A stretch of 64,000 bases of DNA. It comes from Zavarzinia compransoris. Its GTDB lineage: Bacteria > Pseudomonadota > Alphaproteobacteria > Zavarziniales > Zavarziniaceae. Made by a program: the position numbers and the translations under genes. Below the pieces are notes generated by a model. That model saw only the letters and a program-made list of their open reading frames with translations. It did no database searches and was not told the DNA's origin. Below are positions 24,909 to 35,920 of the stretch, one piece after another. The stretch covers positions 186,001 through 250,000 of the forward strand of contig NZ_QGLF01000004.1 of assembly GCF_003173055.1 (NCBI RefSeq). Reading direction: 5' to 3'. Position 1 is the first letter of the stretch, and each line of letters opens with the position of its first letter.

Positions 24909-27191
24909 TTAAGAACGCTTCCGGTTCTTCTTCAAGGGTGCGCGACCGCGTGACGCGCTGGCACCCCGGCGAAAGCGGGGAAAGGCCGGGGGCGGCTCGA
25001 AATCCTCGTCCTCGCCGCCCGGCCGGGCGATGGCGAAGAGCAGGCCGCCGGTCAGCGGCGTCGCTTCCCGCAGCACCACCTTGACCGCGTCGCCAAGCGC
25101 GAAGCGGTTGCTGGGGTTGCGCCCGACCAGGGCATGGGCGGCCTCGTCGTGGCGGAAGAAATCGGCGCCCAGCGACGAGATCGGCACCAGGCCGCTGGCC
25201 CCCGTATCCTCGAGGGTGATGAACAGGCCGAAGCGGGTGACGCCGTTCACCCGGGCGGTGAAGCGCGCCCCCACCCGGTCCTGCATGAAGGCGGCGAGAT
25301 AGCGTTCGGTCGATTCCCGTTCCGCCGCCATGGCCCGGCGCTCGGTGGTCGAGATGTGTTCGGCGGTTTCCTCGAACAGCGGCACTTCGTCGTCCGACAG
25401 GCCGCCGTCGCCGAGCTTGCCGCCCCGGATCAGGGCCCGGTGCACCAGGATGTCGGCATAGCGCCGGATGGGCGAGGTGAAATGGGCATAGCGGCGCAGC
25501 GCCAGCCCGAAATGGCCCATGTTCTCCGGGCTGTAGACCGCCTGGGCCTGGCTGCGCAGCACGATCTCGGCCACCGCCCTCGCGTGCGGCCCCTCGGCGG
25601 TGCGGGCCAGGATGCCGTTGAACTGGCGCGGCTTCAGCACCTGCCCCTTGGCCAGCTTGATGTCGATGGTGCGCAGGAATTCGCGCAAGGCCTCCAGCTT
25701 GGTCGCGGTCGGCTGGTCGTGCACCCGGTACATGCAGGGCTGGCGCCGCGTCTCCAGTTCCTCCGCCGCCGCGACATTGGCGAGGATCATGAATTCCTCG
25801 ATCACCCGATGCGCATCCAGGCGCTGGCGCGGCTCGATCGATTGGACCGTGCCGTCCTCGCCCAGCTTCACCAGCCGTTCGGGGGCGTCGATTTCCAGCG
25901 GTTCGCGCTTCTCGCGGGCGATCATCACCGCCTTCCAGGCCGCCCACAGCGGTTTCAGGACGGGGTCCAGCAGGCCCTTGGTGATTTCGTCGGTGCGGCC
26001 GTCGATGGCGTCCTGGGCCTGGGCATAGTGAACCCCCGCCACGATCCGGATCAGGGCCCGGGTGAAGCGGTGGCGGATCTTGTTGCCCTCGGAATCCAGC
26101 CACATATGGACGGCCAGCGCCGCCCGGTCCTGCCCCTCGATCAGGGAGCACAGGTCGGTGGACAATTCCTCCGGCAGCATGGGCACCACGCGGTCGGGGA
26201 AATAGGCGGAATTGCCCCGCTCCTTGGCCGCCCGGTCCAGCGCCGAGCCGGGGCGGACGTAATGGGCGACATCGGCGATGGCGACGACGACATGATGGCC
26301 GCCCGGGTTCTTCGGGTCCTCGTCCGGCTCGGCGAAGACGGCGTCGTCGTGATCGCGCGCATCCGCCGGGTCGATGGTGATCAGGGGCAGGGGGCGCAGG
26401 TCTTCGCGCTTGCCCAGGGCCACGGGCTTCGCCTTCTTCGCCTCCTGCACCGCCTCGGGCGGGAAGGCGACGGGGATGCCGTGGCTGTGGATGGCGATCA
26501 GGCTGATCGATTTCGGCGAATCCATCGCGCCCAGGCGCCGGCGCACCCGCACCTTGGGCAGGCCCATGGGCCGGCCGGGCAGGGTCTCCGCCTCGACCAG
26601 CTCGCCCTCGACGGCGCCGTTCAGGTCCGCCGCCTCGACGCGGAAATCGCTCTTCGCCCGCCGGTCGGTGGTGACGAGACGGGCCTCGCCCGAGTTCTCG
26701 ATGCGGATGACGCCGAGCACGCGCTCCGCCTCGCGGGAAAGCGCGCGGATGATCTTCGCCTGATAGCGCGGCTGGCCGGCGTGGTCCTCCACCCGCTCGA
26801 TCCGGGCGAGCACGCGGTCGCCGATGCCGGGGGCGGGGCCGGGATGGCGGCCGGGCACGACGTCGATCTCGGGCGCTTGCAGGCCCTCGGGCCATTGCAC
26901 CGGCCGCGCCAGCATCTCGCCGTCCGCCGGGGTCGCGATCACCTCGATCACCGTGATCGAGGGCAGGGCGCCGGCGGCGACCAGGCCGCGGCGGCGCTCC
27001 CGCCCGATGACGCCCTGGTCCTTCATCTCGGCCAGCAGGCGCTTCAATTCGATCCGGGCATCGCCGGTGATGCCGAAGGCCCGCGCGATTTCCCGCTTGC
27101 CGGCCTTGCCCGGGTGTTCCGCCAGGAATTTGGCGATCTCTTCCTTGGTGGGCAGGGCGGCGCCGGGCGGCTTCGGGGGCGGCTTGGCCAA
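24909..27191 (-). CDS. rnr: Ribonuclease R
   Basis: 760 residues. N-terminal winged-helix and cold-shock-like domains precede the RNB catalytic core with the metal-binding line ITIDPADARDHDDAVF (about residues 268-283); VVAIADVAHYVRPGSALD and the GNSAYFPDRVVPMLPEELS block follow. An S1 domain (VGARFTARVNGVTRFGLFI) lies near the C-terminus and a short basic tail ends in PLKKNRKRS. The enzyme is a processive 3'-5' exoribonuclease that degrades structured RNA. It starts 5 bases after the topA stop, so the two are co-transcribed. Confidence 0.96.
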   Translation of the reverse strand: MAKPPPKPPGAALPTKEEIAKFLAEHPGKAGKREIARAFGITGDARIELKRLLAEMKDQGVIGRERRRGLVAAGALPSITVIEVIATPADGEMLARPVQWPEGLQAPEIDVVPGRHPGPAPGIGDRVLARIERVEDHAGQPRYQAKIIRALSREAERVLGVIRIENSGEARLVTTDRRAKSDFRVEAADLNGAVEGELVEAETLPGRPMGLPKVRVRRRLGAMDSPKSISLIAIHSHGIPVAFPPEAVQEAKKAKPVALGKREDLRPLPLITIDPADARDHDDAVFAEPDEDPKNPGGHHVVVAIADVAHYVRPGSALDRAAKERGNSAYFPDRVVPMLPEELSTDLCSLIEGQDRAALAVHMWLDSEGNKIRHRFTRALIRIVAGVHYAQAQDAIDGRTDEITKGLLDPVLKPLWAAWKAVMIAREKREPLEIDAPERLVKLGEDGTVQSIEPRQRLDAHRVIEEFMILANVAAAEELETRRQPCMYRVHDQPTATKLEALREFLRTIDIKLAKGQVLKPRQFNGILARTAEGPHARAVAEIVLRSQAQAVYSPENMGHFGLALRRYAHFTSPIRRYADILVHRALIRGGKLGDGGLSDDEVPLFEETAEHISTTERRAMAAERESTERYLAAFMQDRVGARFTARVNGVTRFGLFITLEDTGASGLVPISSLGADFFRHDEAAHALVGRNPSNRFALGDAVKVVLREATPLTGGLLFAIARPGGEDEDFEPPPAFPRFRRGASASRGRAPLKKNRKRS

Positions 27192-27196
27192 GGCCG

Positions 27197-29902
27197 TCAG
27201 TCCGCCTTGGCTTTTTGGGGGGCCGCTTTTTTGGGGGCCGCCTTCTTGGGGGCGGCCTTTTTAGGCGCAGCCTTCTTTGCCGCGGGCTTGGCCGCCGCCT
27301 TCTTCGCGGCCGGCTTCTTTGCCGGCGTTTCGGCCTCGTCCGCCGTTTCGGCCTTGGCCTGGAGGGGGGCCGCCTTCTTCACCGGCTTCTTGCCGCCGCC
27401 CTTCGCCGCCTTGGCGGCCAAAAGGGCGAGGGCTTCGTCCAGGCTCAGGCTCTGGGGATCGGTGCCCTTGGGGATCGTGGCATAGACGCCGTTCCACGAC
27501 ACATAGGGGCCGAAGCGGCCGTCCATGATGTTCACCGGCTTGCCGTCTTCCGGATGGTCGCCGAAGGCTTTCAGGGGGGCGGCGGCCGCGCGCTTGCCCC
27601 GCTTCGGCGGTTCCGCCAGCAGGGAGACGGCGCGGTTCAGCCCGATCGTGAAGACTTCCTCCGACGTCGGCAGGTTCACATAGCGCCCGTCATGGACGAT
27701 ATAGGGGCCATAGCGCCCGATGCCGGCCTGGATCGCCTTGCCGTTCTCAGGGTGCGCCCCCACCTCGCGCGGGAGGGAGAGGAGGGCGATCGCCTTCTCG
27801 AGGTCGACCGCATCCGGCGTCAGGTCCTTGGGCAGGCTGGCGCGCTTCGGCTTCTCGCCCTCGCCGAGCTGGACATAGGGCCCGAAACGGCCGGAGCGAA
27901 GCGAAACCTTCTCGCCGCTGGCCGGATCGTCGCCCAGGATCTTGATGCCGTCGTCGCCGATGGCGGATTTCTGGCCGTCGTCATTGGCGATACCGAACTG
28001 GCGGGTGAAGCGGCATTCCGGGTAGTTCGAGCAGCCGATGAAGGCGCCGAACTTGCCGAGCTTCAGGGACAGGCGGCCGTTGCCGCAGGACGGGCAGGCG
28101 CGCGGGTCCTTGCCCTCGGCCCCGTCCGGGAACAGGTGCGGGCCGAGCAACTGGTCCAATTGCTCGATGACGTCGGAAATCTTGAGGTCCTTGGTGCCCT
28201 CGATCGCGGCCGCGAAATCGGCCCAGAAGGCCCGCAGCACATCCTTCCAGCCGATCTTGCCGGCCGAGATTTCGTCGAGCTGTTCCTCAAGGCCCGCGGT
28301 GAAGCCGTATTCGACATAGCGGGCGAAGAAACTCTCGAGGAAGGCGGTGACCAGCCGGCCCTTGTCCTCGGGCAGGAAGCGGTTCTTGTCCATGGTGACA
28401 TAGGCGCGGTCGCGCAATGTCGACAGGATCGAGGCATAGGTGGAGGGCCGGCCGATGCCCAGTTCTTCCAGCTTCTTGACCAGGCTCGCCTCGGAATAGC
28501 GCGGCGGCGGCTCGGTGAAATGCTGGGCGATGGTGACAGGACCCCGGCGCAGGCCCTCGTCCTTCACCAGTTTCGGCAGGCGGCCGCCGTCCTCGTCGTC
28601 CTTGGCGCGGTCGTCGACGCCTTCCTGGTACAGCGCCAGGAAACCGTCGAACAGCACGACCGAGCCGGTGGCGCGCAGGATGACCTGGCGATCGCGCGAG
28701 GCGACCTCGACCGTGGTCCGTTCCAGCCGGGCCGGGTTCATCTGCGAGGCCAGCGCCCGCTTCCAGATCAATTCGTAAAGCCGGCGCTGGTCGGGATCGA
28801 GGCGGCGCAGCTTGTCCGGGTGGCGGAAGAAATCGGTCGGGCGGATGGCTTCGTGGGCTTCCTGCGCGTTCTTCGCCTTGGCCTTGTACATCCGGGGGCT
28901 GTCCGGCAGATAGGCTTGGCCGAATTCGCTGTCGATCAGGCGGCGCGCGCCCTGGATCGCCTCCATCGCCATGGAGACGCCGTCGGTCCGCATATAGGTG
29001 ATCAGGCCGACCGTCTCGCCGTCCACGTCGATGCCTTCATAGAGGCGCTGGGCGATCTGCATGGTGCGCTGGGCGGAGAAGCCGAGCTTGCGGGCCGCCT
29101 CCTGCTGCAGGGTCGAGGTGGTGAAGGGCGGCGCGGGGTGGCGCGCGGCCGGCTTCGATTCGACGCTGTCGACATGAAACTCGCGCCGTTCGATCGCGGC
29201 CTTGGCGTCTTCCGCCTTATCCGCCGAATTGATGTCGAACTTGTCGAGCTTCCTGCCGTCGAGGTGGGTCAGGCGGGCGTCGAAGGTGCTGCCGTCGCCG
29301 GCGGCGAAGCGCCCGACCACGGACCAGTATTCCTGGGTCTTGAAGCGCTCGATCTCAAGCTCGCGCTCGCAGATCAGGCGCAGTGCGACCGATTGCACCC
29401 GGCCGGCGGAACGCGCACCCGGCAGTTTCCGCCACAGCACCGGCGACAGGGTGAAGCCGACGAGATAATCGAGGGCGCGGCGCGCCAGATAGGCGTCGAT
29501 CATTTCCTGGTCCAGCTTGCGCGGGGCCTTGATCGCGCCGGTGACGGCGGATTTGGTGATCTCGTTGAAGGTGATGCGGCCGACCTCGACCCCTTTCAGG
29601 GCGTGGCGGTCGTTCAGGATCTGCAGCACGTGCCAGGAAATCGCCTCGCCCTCGCGGTCCGGGTCGGTGGCGAGATAGAGCCGCTCGGCCCCCTTCACCG
29701 CCTTGGCGATGTCGGTGATGCGCTTCTTTGCGTCGGCGTCGACTTCCCAATCCATGGCGAAGTCCTCGGTCGGGCGGACCGAGCCATCCTTGGCAGGCAG
29801 ATCACGGACGTGGCCGAAACTCGCGAGCACCGTATAGCCGGGGCCGAGGTACTTGTTGATGGTCTTGGCCTTCGCCGGAGACTCGACGATGACAACGTTC
29901 AT
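27197..29902 (-). CDS. topA: DNA topoisomerase I
   Basis: 901 residues from the ATG at 29902 (MNVVIVESPAKAK); a TTG five codons earlier is less likely. The Toprim domain is at the N-terminus (VIVESPAKAKTI, DPDREGEAI), and the active-site Tyr303 is in LITYMRTDGVSMAM. One C4 zinc ribbon (CPSCGNGRLSLKLGKFGAFI, ending CSNYPEC) is followed by several topoisomerase C-terminal repeats containing GRFGPY or GRYGPY. The C-terminal ~65 residues are a Lys/Ala/Pro-rich histone-H1-like tail that should bind DNA non-specifically. The enzyme relaxes negative supercoils. Confidence 0.97.
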   Translation of the reverse strand: MNVVIVESPAKAKTINKYLGPGYTVLASFGHVRDLPAKDGSVRPTEDFAMDWEVDADAKKRITDIAKAVKGAERLYLATDPDREGEAISWHVLQILNDRHALKGVEVGRITFNEITKSAVTGAIKAPRKLDQEMIDAYLARRALDYLVGFTLSPVLWRKLPGARSAGRVQSVALRLICERELEIERFKTQEYWSVVGRFAAGDGSTFDARLTHLDGRKLDKFDINSADKAEDAKAAIERREFHVDSVESKPAARHPAPPFTTSTLQQEAARKLGFSAQRTMQIAQRLYEGIDVDGETVGLITYMRTDGVSMAMEAIQGARRLIDSEFGQAYLPDSPRMYKAKAKNAQEAHEAIRPTDFFRHPDKLRRLDPDQRRLYELIWKRALASQMNPARLERTTVEVASRDRQVILRATGSVVLFDGFLALYQEGVDDRAKDDEDGGRLPKLVKDEGLRRGPVTIAQHFTEPPPRYSEASLVKKLEELGIGRPSTYASILSTLRDRAYVTMDKNRFLPEDKGRLVTAFLESFFARYVEYGFTAGLEEQLDEISAGKIGWKDVLRAFWADFAAAIEGTKDLKISDVIEQLDQLLGPHLFPDGAEGKDPRACPSCGNGRLSLKLGKFGAFIGCSNYPECRFTRQFGIANDDGQKSAIGDDGIKILGDDPASGEKVSLRSGRFGPYVQLGEGEKPKRASLPKDLTPDAVDLEKAIALLSLPREVGAHPENGKAIQAGIGRYGPYIVHDGRYVNLPTSEEVFTIGLNRAVSLLAEPPKRGKRAAAAPLKAFGDHPEDGKPVNIMDGRFGPYVSWNGVYATIPKGTDPQSLSLDEALALLAAKAAKGGGKKPVKKAAPLQAKAETADEAETPAKKPAAKKAAAKPAAKKAAPKKAAPKKAAPKKAAPQKAKAD
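27218..27277. repeat. 15-base tandem repeat encoding KKAAP units at the end of topA
   Basis: Four consecutive 15-base units encode Lys-Lys-Ala-Ala-Pro in the basic tail of topoisomerase I. Units differ at third positions, so this is protein-level conservation as much as recent duplication. Confidence 0.75.
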
Positions 29903-29938
29903 TGGGTCCCGGTTCAAAAGGGCACGTCTACAAGGCGG

Positions 29939-31081
29939 TCAGATCAGCGAAACCCGTCCGCCGGCATGGCGCAGCAAGCGGCCAGCCAGTTCCAGTTCGA
30001 GCAAAATGGTGAAAAGGACGGGTGGAGTCAATTCGGCTTGCCGGAGCAACTCGTCCACCGGCACCGGCACCGGCGACAGAAGGTCCAGCACCCGGGCGCG
30101 ATGGCGATCGATTTCCGCGTCATCGGGCCGTCGCATCGGGGGTTTCGCGAAATCCCCGCCCGAGGGCTCGGTCAGCGGCGGGCCGATCATCGGGCGCAGC
30201 GCCTCCACGACTTCGGCACCGGATTCGACGAGGCGGGCGCCCTGGCGAATCAGGTCGTTGGCACCGCGGGCACGCGGGTCGAGCGGGCTGCCCGGCACCG
30301 CCATCACCTCGCGCCCCTGTTCGAGGGCGAAGCGCGCGGTGATCAGGCTGCCCGACTTCAAGGCCGCCTCGACCACCACGACGCCGAGGGCAAGGCCCGA
30401 GATCAGGCGGTTGCGCCGGGGGAAATGGCGGGCCTGGGGCTGGGTGCCGGGCGGCATTTCGGCGATGACGAGGCCGGCCTCGCCGATCCGCGCCTGCAGG
30501 GCGGCATGTTCGGGCGGATAGACCACGTCGATGCCGCCGGCGACGACGGCGATGGTGCCGGTCTCGAGGGCGGCCAGATGGGCAACGCCGTCGATGCCCC
30601 GGGCCAGGCCGGAGACGACGACAAGCCCCGCGCGGCCAAGGTCGCCGGCGATCTCCCGCGCCAGGCGCTGCCCGGCGGCAGAGGCATTGCGCGCCCCGAC
30701 CATGGCGACCGCGGGCTGGCGACCGAGGTGCAGGTGGCCCTTGGCCGTGATCAGCGGCGGTGCGGCCTCGATCGCCGCCAGCAGCGGGGGATAATCGCTC
30801 TCGCCCTTGGCGATCAGCTGCGCGCCGGCCTTTTCGACCGCGGCGATTTCCCGTTCCGCCTCGGCCTTGGAGGGGAGGCGCAGGCTCTTGCGGCCGCCCT
30901 TGCGGGCAAGATCGGGCAGGGCGGCGAGGGCGGCCCCGGCCGAGCCGTAGAGATCGAGAAGATGCTCGAAGGCGACGGGGCCGACGGACTCGGTCCGGAT
31001 CAGGCGCAGCCTGTCGATGATCTCGGGGCGGGGAAACCGGCGTTCGGCCACGGGCGATCCCTGGAATGGAAGATCGCGCAT
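29939..31081 (-). CDS. dprA: DNA-processing protein DprA
   Basis: 380 residues. The Rossmann-like DprA core reads VAMVGARNASAAGQRLA, VVSGLARGIDGVAHLAAL, VVAGGIDVVYPPEHA, RNRLISGLALGVVVVEA and GSLITARFALEQGREVMAVPG. A winged-helix domain occupies the C-terminal ~70 residues, which is the usual alphaproteobacterial form. DprA loads RecA on incoming single-stranded DNA in natural transformation and is also kept in many non-competent bacteria. 36 bases separate it from topA. Confidence 0.95.
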   Translation of the reverse strand: MRDLPFQGSPVAERRFPRPEIIDRLRLIRTESVGPVAFEHLLDLYGSAGAALAALPDLARKGGRKSLRLPSKAEAEREIAAVEKAGAQLIAKGESDYPPLLAAIEAAPPLITAKGHLHLGRQPAVAMVGARNASAAGQRLAREIAGDLGRAGLVVVSGLARGIDGVAHLAALETGTIAVVAGGIDVVYPPEHAALQARIGEAGLVIAEMPPGTQPQARHFPRRNRLISGLALGVVVVEAALKSGSLITARFALEQGREVMAVPGSPLDPRARGANDLIRQGARLVESGAEVVEALRPMIGPPLTEPSGGDFAKPPMRRPDDAEIDRHRARVLDLLSPVPVPVDELLRQAELTPPVLFTILLELELAGRLLRHAGGRVSLI

Positions 31082-31104
31082 CGTGGCTTATCGGGCTTCT
31101 GGTC

Positions 31105-32085
31105 TCAAGTCCCGGTTGTCGCCCGGGTGCCCTCGTGATTGGCGATGACCGAGACGATCACCAATTGCAGGAAGTGATAGATCATGATCGGCGCGATGAT
31201 CAGGCCCAGCGCCGGATGGCCGGCGAAAATGATCCCGGCCAGCGGCACCCCGGTGGCGAGCGATTTCTTGGAGCCGCAGAACAGTGCCGCGATCCGGTCC
31301 TCGCGGTTGAAGCGCAACAGCCGGCAGGGAATGGTCAGCAGGCCGAAGATGACCCCGAACAGAACGACGGAAGCGAGGGCGATCTCGCTCAGCATCAGGG
31401 GATCATGCTGCTGCCAGAGGCCGGAAACGACCGAATCCGCAAAGGAATTATAGACGATCGACAGGATCACCGCCCGGTCCAGCAGCTTGATCGCCCGGGC
31501 ATGCCTGACCGACCATTTCAGCAAGGGCTTGTGCAGCAGCTGCCCGAGCACGGTGGGCAGCAGGACCAGCAGCACGATCTTCAGGATCACGGTACCCAGC
31601 GGCAGGCTGCCGGCCCCGCTCTGCGCCAGGTACCAGGCCATCAGGGCCGGGGTGGCGAAAACCCCGATCAGGCTGGACAGGCTGGCGTTGAACAGGGCGC
31701 CGGGGACATTGCCCCGGGCGAGCGAGGTCATGGCGACCGACGACGACACGGTGGAGGGCAGGGCGGCGACATAGAAGAAGCCGATCCAGACATCCTTGGG
31801 AAACAGGGGCGTCGCCGCCGCCTCGGCCCCCAGGGTGACCAGGGGAAAGAGCACGAAAGTGCCGAGCACGACGACCAGATGCAGGCGCCAATGCACGAGG
31901 CCGGCCTTCATCTTCTCGGGCGCCAGGGTCAGCCCGTAAAGGAAGAAGACGATGGCGACGCCATAGGTCGAGACCGCTTCGAGATGCAGGATGCCGCCGC
32001 TGCGGCCGGGCCCCGGCAGCAGGACGGCCAGCACCACCATGCCGAACAGGGCGAGGAGGAAGGGATCGGTCAGGACTTTCTTCAT
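31105..32085 (-). CDS. SBF-like (bile acid:sodium symporter family) transporter
   Basis: 326 residues, about ten hydrophobic segments, no soluble domain. The typical central region is PSTVSSSVAMTSLARGN with NASLSSLIGVFATPAL, and a later CGSKKSLATGVPLAGIIF matches the second crossover motif. These features place it in the SBF-like branch of the BASS superfamily rather than with true bile acid carriers. The substrate is unknown. It lies between fghA and dprA on the same strand. Confidence 0.88.
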   Translation of the reverse strand: MKKVLTDPFLLALFGMVVLAVLLPGPGRSGGILHLEAVSTYGVAIVFFLYGLTLAPEKMKAGLVHWRLHLVVVLGTFVLFPLVTLGAEAAATPLFPKDVWIGFFYVAALPSTVSSSVAMTSLARGNVPGALFNASLSSLIGVFATPALMAWYLAQSGAGSLPLGTVILKIVLLVLLPTVLGQLLHKPLLKWSVRHARAIKLLDRAVILSIVYNSFADSVVSGLWQQHDPLMLSEIALASVVLFGVIFGLLTIPCRLLRFNREDRIAALFCGSKKSLATGVPLAGIIFAGHPALGLIIAPIMIYHFLQLVIVSVIANHEGTRATTGT

Positions 32086-32162
32086 GGCGCGGCCGCAACA
32101 ACAGGAACAAGGCCGGACCTTGCCCGGCCTTGCCCTATCCGTCTACCGCCGTTCTGTGCACA

Positions 32163-33002
32163 TCAGCCCTTCAGCCGGGCGGCATGCCAGGCGAGGTGGT
32201 CCGCCATGAAGCTCGAAATGAAGTGATAGGAATGATCGTAGCCGTCCTGAAGCCGCAGCGTCAGGGCGATGCCCGCCTTGTCGCAGGCCGCCTGCAAAAG
32301 GTCGGGCTTCAGCTGGCCGTCGAGGAAACTGTCGGCCGTGCCCTGGTCGACCAGGATCTCCGGCAGGCGGGCGCCGTCCTCGATCAGGGCGACGGCGTCA
32401 TGGCCGCGCCATCTGGCCGGATCGGCCCCGAGATAGGCCGGAAACGCCTTCTGCCCCCAGGGTACCTGCATGGGCGCGACGATCGGCGCGAAGGCCGAGA
32501 CCGAGCGGTAACGGCCGGGGTGGCGCAGCGCCACGGTCAGGGCGCCATGGCCGCCCATGGAATGGCCGGTGATGCCCTGGCGGGCGGGATCGACCGCGAA
32601 TTGCGCGGCGACGAGCGCCGGCAATTCCGCGGTCACATAGGTCCACATGTTGAAATGCGGCGCCCAGGGCGCCTCGGTCGCATCGACATAGAAACCGGCG
32701 CCCTGGCCGAGGTCATAGGCATCGTCGTTGGCCACCCCCTCGCCGCGCGGGCTGGTGTCCGGGCAGACCACCGCAAGGCCGAGCGCGGCGGCGGCCTTGC
32801 GGTATTCGCCCTTGTCCATGACGTTGGCATGGGTGCAGGTCAGGCCGGACAGATAGGTGACGACCGGCACCGGGCCCGCCGCCGCCTGGGGCGGCATGAA
32901 GACCGCGAAGGTCATGGTACCGCCGGTCGCGGCCGACCGGTGGCGGTAAACCCCCTGTACGCCGCCATGGGCCTTGTGGGTTTCAACGGTCTCGATGGTC
33001 AT
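32163..33002 (-). CDS. fghA: S-formylglutathione hydrolase
   Basis: 279 residues from the ATG at 33002. Esterase-D family signatures are VVTYLSGLTCTHANVM, PDTSPRGEGV, the nucleophile elbow GHSMGGHGAL (Ser148), an Asp in LVDQGTADSFLD and the catalytic His in DGYDHSYHF. The enzyme hydrolyses S-formylglutathione to formate and glutathione, the second step of glutathione-dependent formaldehyde oxidation. It lies 16 bases after the dehydrogenase that makes its substrate. Confidence 0.96.
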   Translation of the reverse strand: MTIETVETHKAHGGVQGVYRHRSAATGGTMTFAVFMPPQAAAGPVPVVTYLSGLTCTHANVMDKGEYRKAAAALGLAVVCPDTSPRGEGVANDDAYDLGQGAGFYVDATEAPWAPHFNMWTYVTAELPALVAAQFAVDPARQGITGHSMGGHGALTVALRHPGRYRSVSAFAPIVAPMQVPWGQKAFPAYLGADPARWRGHDAVALIEDGARLPEILVDQGTADSFLDGQLKPDLLQAACDKAGIALTLRLQDGYDHSYHFISSFMADHLAWHAARLKG

Positions 33003-33018
33003 GGCAAAGCTCCGCCGC

Positions 33019-34128
<1,110 letters not shown>

Positions 34129-34333
34129 TTTTCTGTCCCTTATGTGTGGATTCGAGCCCGGCGCAGTGTTCCAGAGCCGGGCAGGGCGGGCAACCCCAAG
34201 CGTGACGTCATGGGCCATTGCAGGGAACGCCGGTCCCGCCGTGGGCAAAACCGGCGGCAAAGCTGGCGTTCCGGTCACAAACTCCCTATATCTGTGTCCC
34301 TTATTGTTGGAACCCCTGGTCTGGAACAAGCAA

Positions 34334-35707
34334 ATGGGTAAGCCCTGGAGCCCCGATAGCTGGCGCAACCTGCCGATCAAGCAGGTGCCGGAATATCCCG
34401 ATGCCGACGCCATCGATGCGGTCGAAGCGAAGCTCCGGACCTATCCCCCCCTGGTGTTCGCGGGCGAGGCGAGGAAGCTGAAGAAGGCGCTGGGCGAGGT
34501 TGCCGAGGGGCGGGCTTTCCTGCTTCAGGGCGGCGACTGCGCCGAGAGCTTCGCCGAATTCCACCCGAACAATATCCGCGACCTGTTCCGCGTCGTCCTG
34601 CAGATGGCGGTGGTGCTGACCTATGCCGCCTCCTGCCCGGTGGTCAAGGTTGGCCGGATCGCCGGCCAGTTCGCCAAGCCGCGCTCGGCGCCGTTCGAAG
34701 AGATCGGCGGCGTCTCGCTGCCGTCCTACCGGGGCGACAATATCAACGGCCCGGAATTCACGCCGGAAGCGCGGATCCCGGACCCGAACCGCCTGCTCCA
34801 GGCCTATAGCCAATCGGCCTCGACCCTGAACCTGCTGCGCGCCTTCGCCCAGGGCGGCTATGCCGATCTGGCCGAGGTGAACCGCTGGAACATGGGCTTC
34901 GTCTCCGGCCCGGCGATGGAGCGTTACCGCGATCTCGCCCAGCGGATCGAGGAGGCGCTGAACTTCATGGCCGCCTGCGGCGTCACCGGCGATACCACGC
35001 CGGCGCTGCGCACGACCGATTTCTATACCAGCCACGAAGCCCTGCTGCTCGGCTACGAGCAGGCGATGACGCGCGAGGATTCGACCAAGGGCGGCTGGTA
35101 CGACACTTCGGCCCATATGCTGTGGATCGGCGAGCGCACCCGTAATCTCGACGGGGCGCATCTCGAATTCATGCGCGGCATCCGCAACCCGATCGGCTGC
35201 AAGGTCGGCCCGGGCATGGAGCCGGACGAGCTGATCCGCCTGATCGACGCCCTGAACCCGGCGAACGAGGCCGGCCGCCTGACCCTGATCACCCGCATGG
35301 GCCACGATCAGGTCGAGCGCAAGCTGCCCGCCCTCGCCCGCGCGGTGAAGCGCGAGGGGCGCAAGATCGTCTGGTCCTGCGATCCGATGCACGGCAACAC
35401 GATCAAGTCGGCGTCGGGCCTGAAGACCCGGCCGTTCGACCGCATCCTGACCGAGGTGCGCGGCTTCTTCGCCGTCCACCAGGGCGAGGGGACCTATGCC
35501 GGCGGCATCCACCTGGAAATGACCGGGCAGAATGTCACCGAATGCATCGGCGGCGCGATCGACATCGTCGACGAGCAATTGGGCGATCGCTACATCACCC
35601 ATTGCGATCCGCGCCTCAATGCCGCTCAGGCGCTCGAACTCGCCTTCCTTCTCGCCGAGGGGATCAAGGCGGAGCGCGAGAATACGACCCTCGCCGCCGC
35701 TTCCTGA
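34334..35707 (+). CDS. 3-deoxy-7-phosphoheptulonate synthase, class II
   Basis: 457 residues from the ATG at 34334 ([17 protein letters not shown]). Class II DAHP synthase motifs are plain: [42 protein letters not shown], and the metal-binding CDPMHGNT with a later [15 protein letters not shown]. The enzyme condenses phosphoenolpyruvate with erythrose 4-phosphate as the first step of the shikimate pathway. The length agrees with the plant-like form found in Alphaproteobacteria. Divergent from adhC with a 205-base gap. Confidence 0.95.
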   Translation: MGKPWSPDSWRNLPIKQVPEYPDADAIDAVEAKLRTYPPLVFAGEARKLKKALGEVAEGRAFLLQGGDCAESFAEFHPNNIRDLFRVVLQMAVVLTYAASCPVVKVGRIAGQFAKPRSAPFEEIGGVSLPSYRGDNINGPEFTPEARIPDPNRLLQAYSQSASTLNLLRAFAQGGYADLAEVNRWNMGFVSGPAMERYRDLAQRIEEALNFMAACGVTGDTTPALRTTDFYTSHEALLLGYEQAMTREDSTKGGWYDTSAHMLWIGERTRNLDGAHLEFMRGIRNPIGCKVGPGMEPDELIRLIDALNPANEAGRLTLITRMGHDQVERKLPALARAVKREGRKIVWSCDPMHGNTIKSASGLKTRPFDRILTEVRGFFAVHQGEGTYAGGIHLEMTGQNVTECIGGAIDIVDEQLGDRYITHCDPRLNAAQALELAFLLAEGIKAERENTTLAAAS

Positions 35708-35732
35708 CGCGGCGACACTGTTCTATCATCGA

Positions 35733-35754
35733 CCGCCGGCCGCAAGGCCGGCGG
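35733..35754 (+). terminator. GC-rich hairpin after the DAHP synthase gene
   Basis: A 9-base perfect stem (35733-35741 with 35746-35754) closes a GCAA tetraloop 25 bases after the stop. No T-run follows, so termination is uncertain; it may instead protect the 3' end of the mRNA. Confidence 0.4.
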
Positions 35755-35920
35755 CTTGCCTCCCGGTTCCCGGCTCCCCCCGGCCATCCTTGGCCGCGGA
35801 TACCGTCGCGGCTCGCATGCGCTGAACCTGCGGCCGGCGTGTTGCGTCCGCGTCGCGTGTTCCGGTGTCCGTCGCATCCGCTTCGCCTCCTGCGGGCGAA
35901 GCACGGGGAGAGAGGCAGAT

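Noticed and set aside
27215-31138. A 1307-codon open frame on the plus strand opposite topA and dprA
   Set aside because: Low-information composition mirroring conserved topA and dprA codons; no ribosome site or domain.
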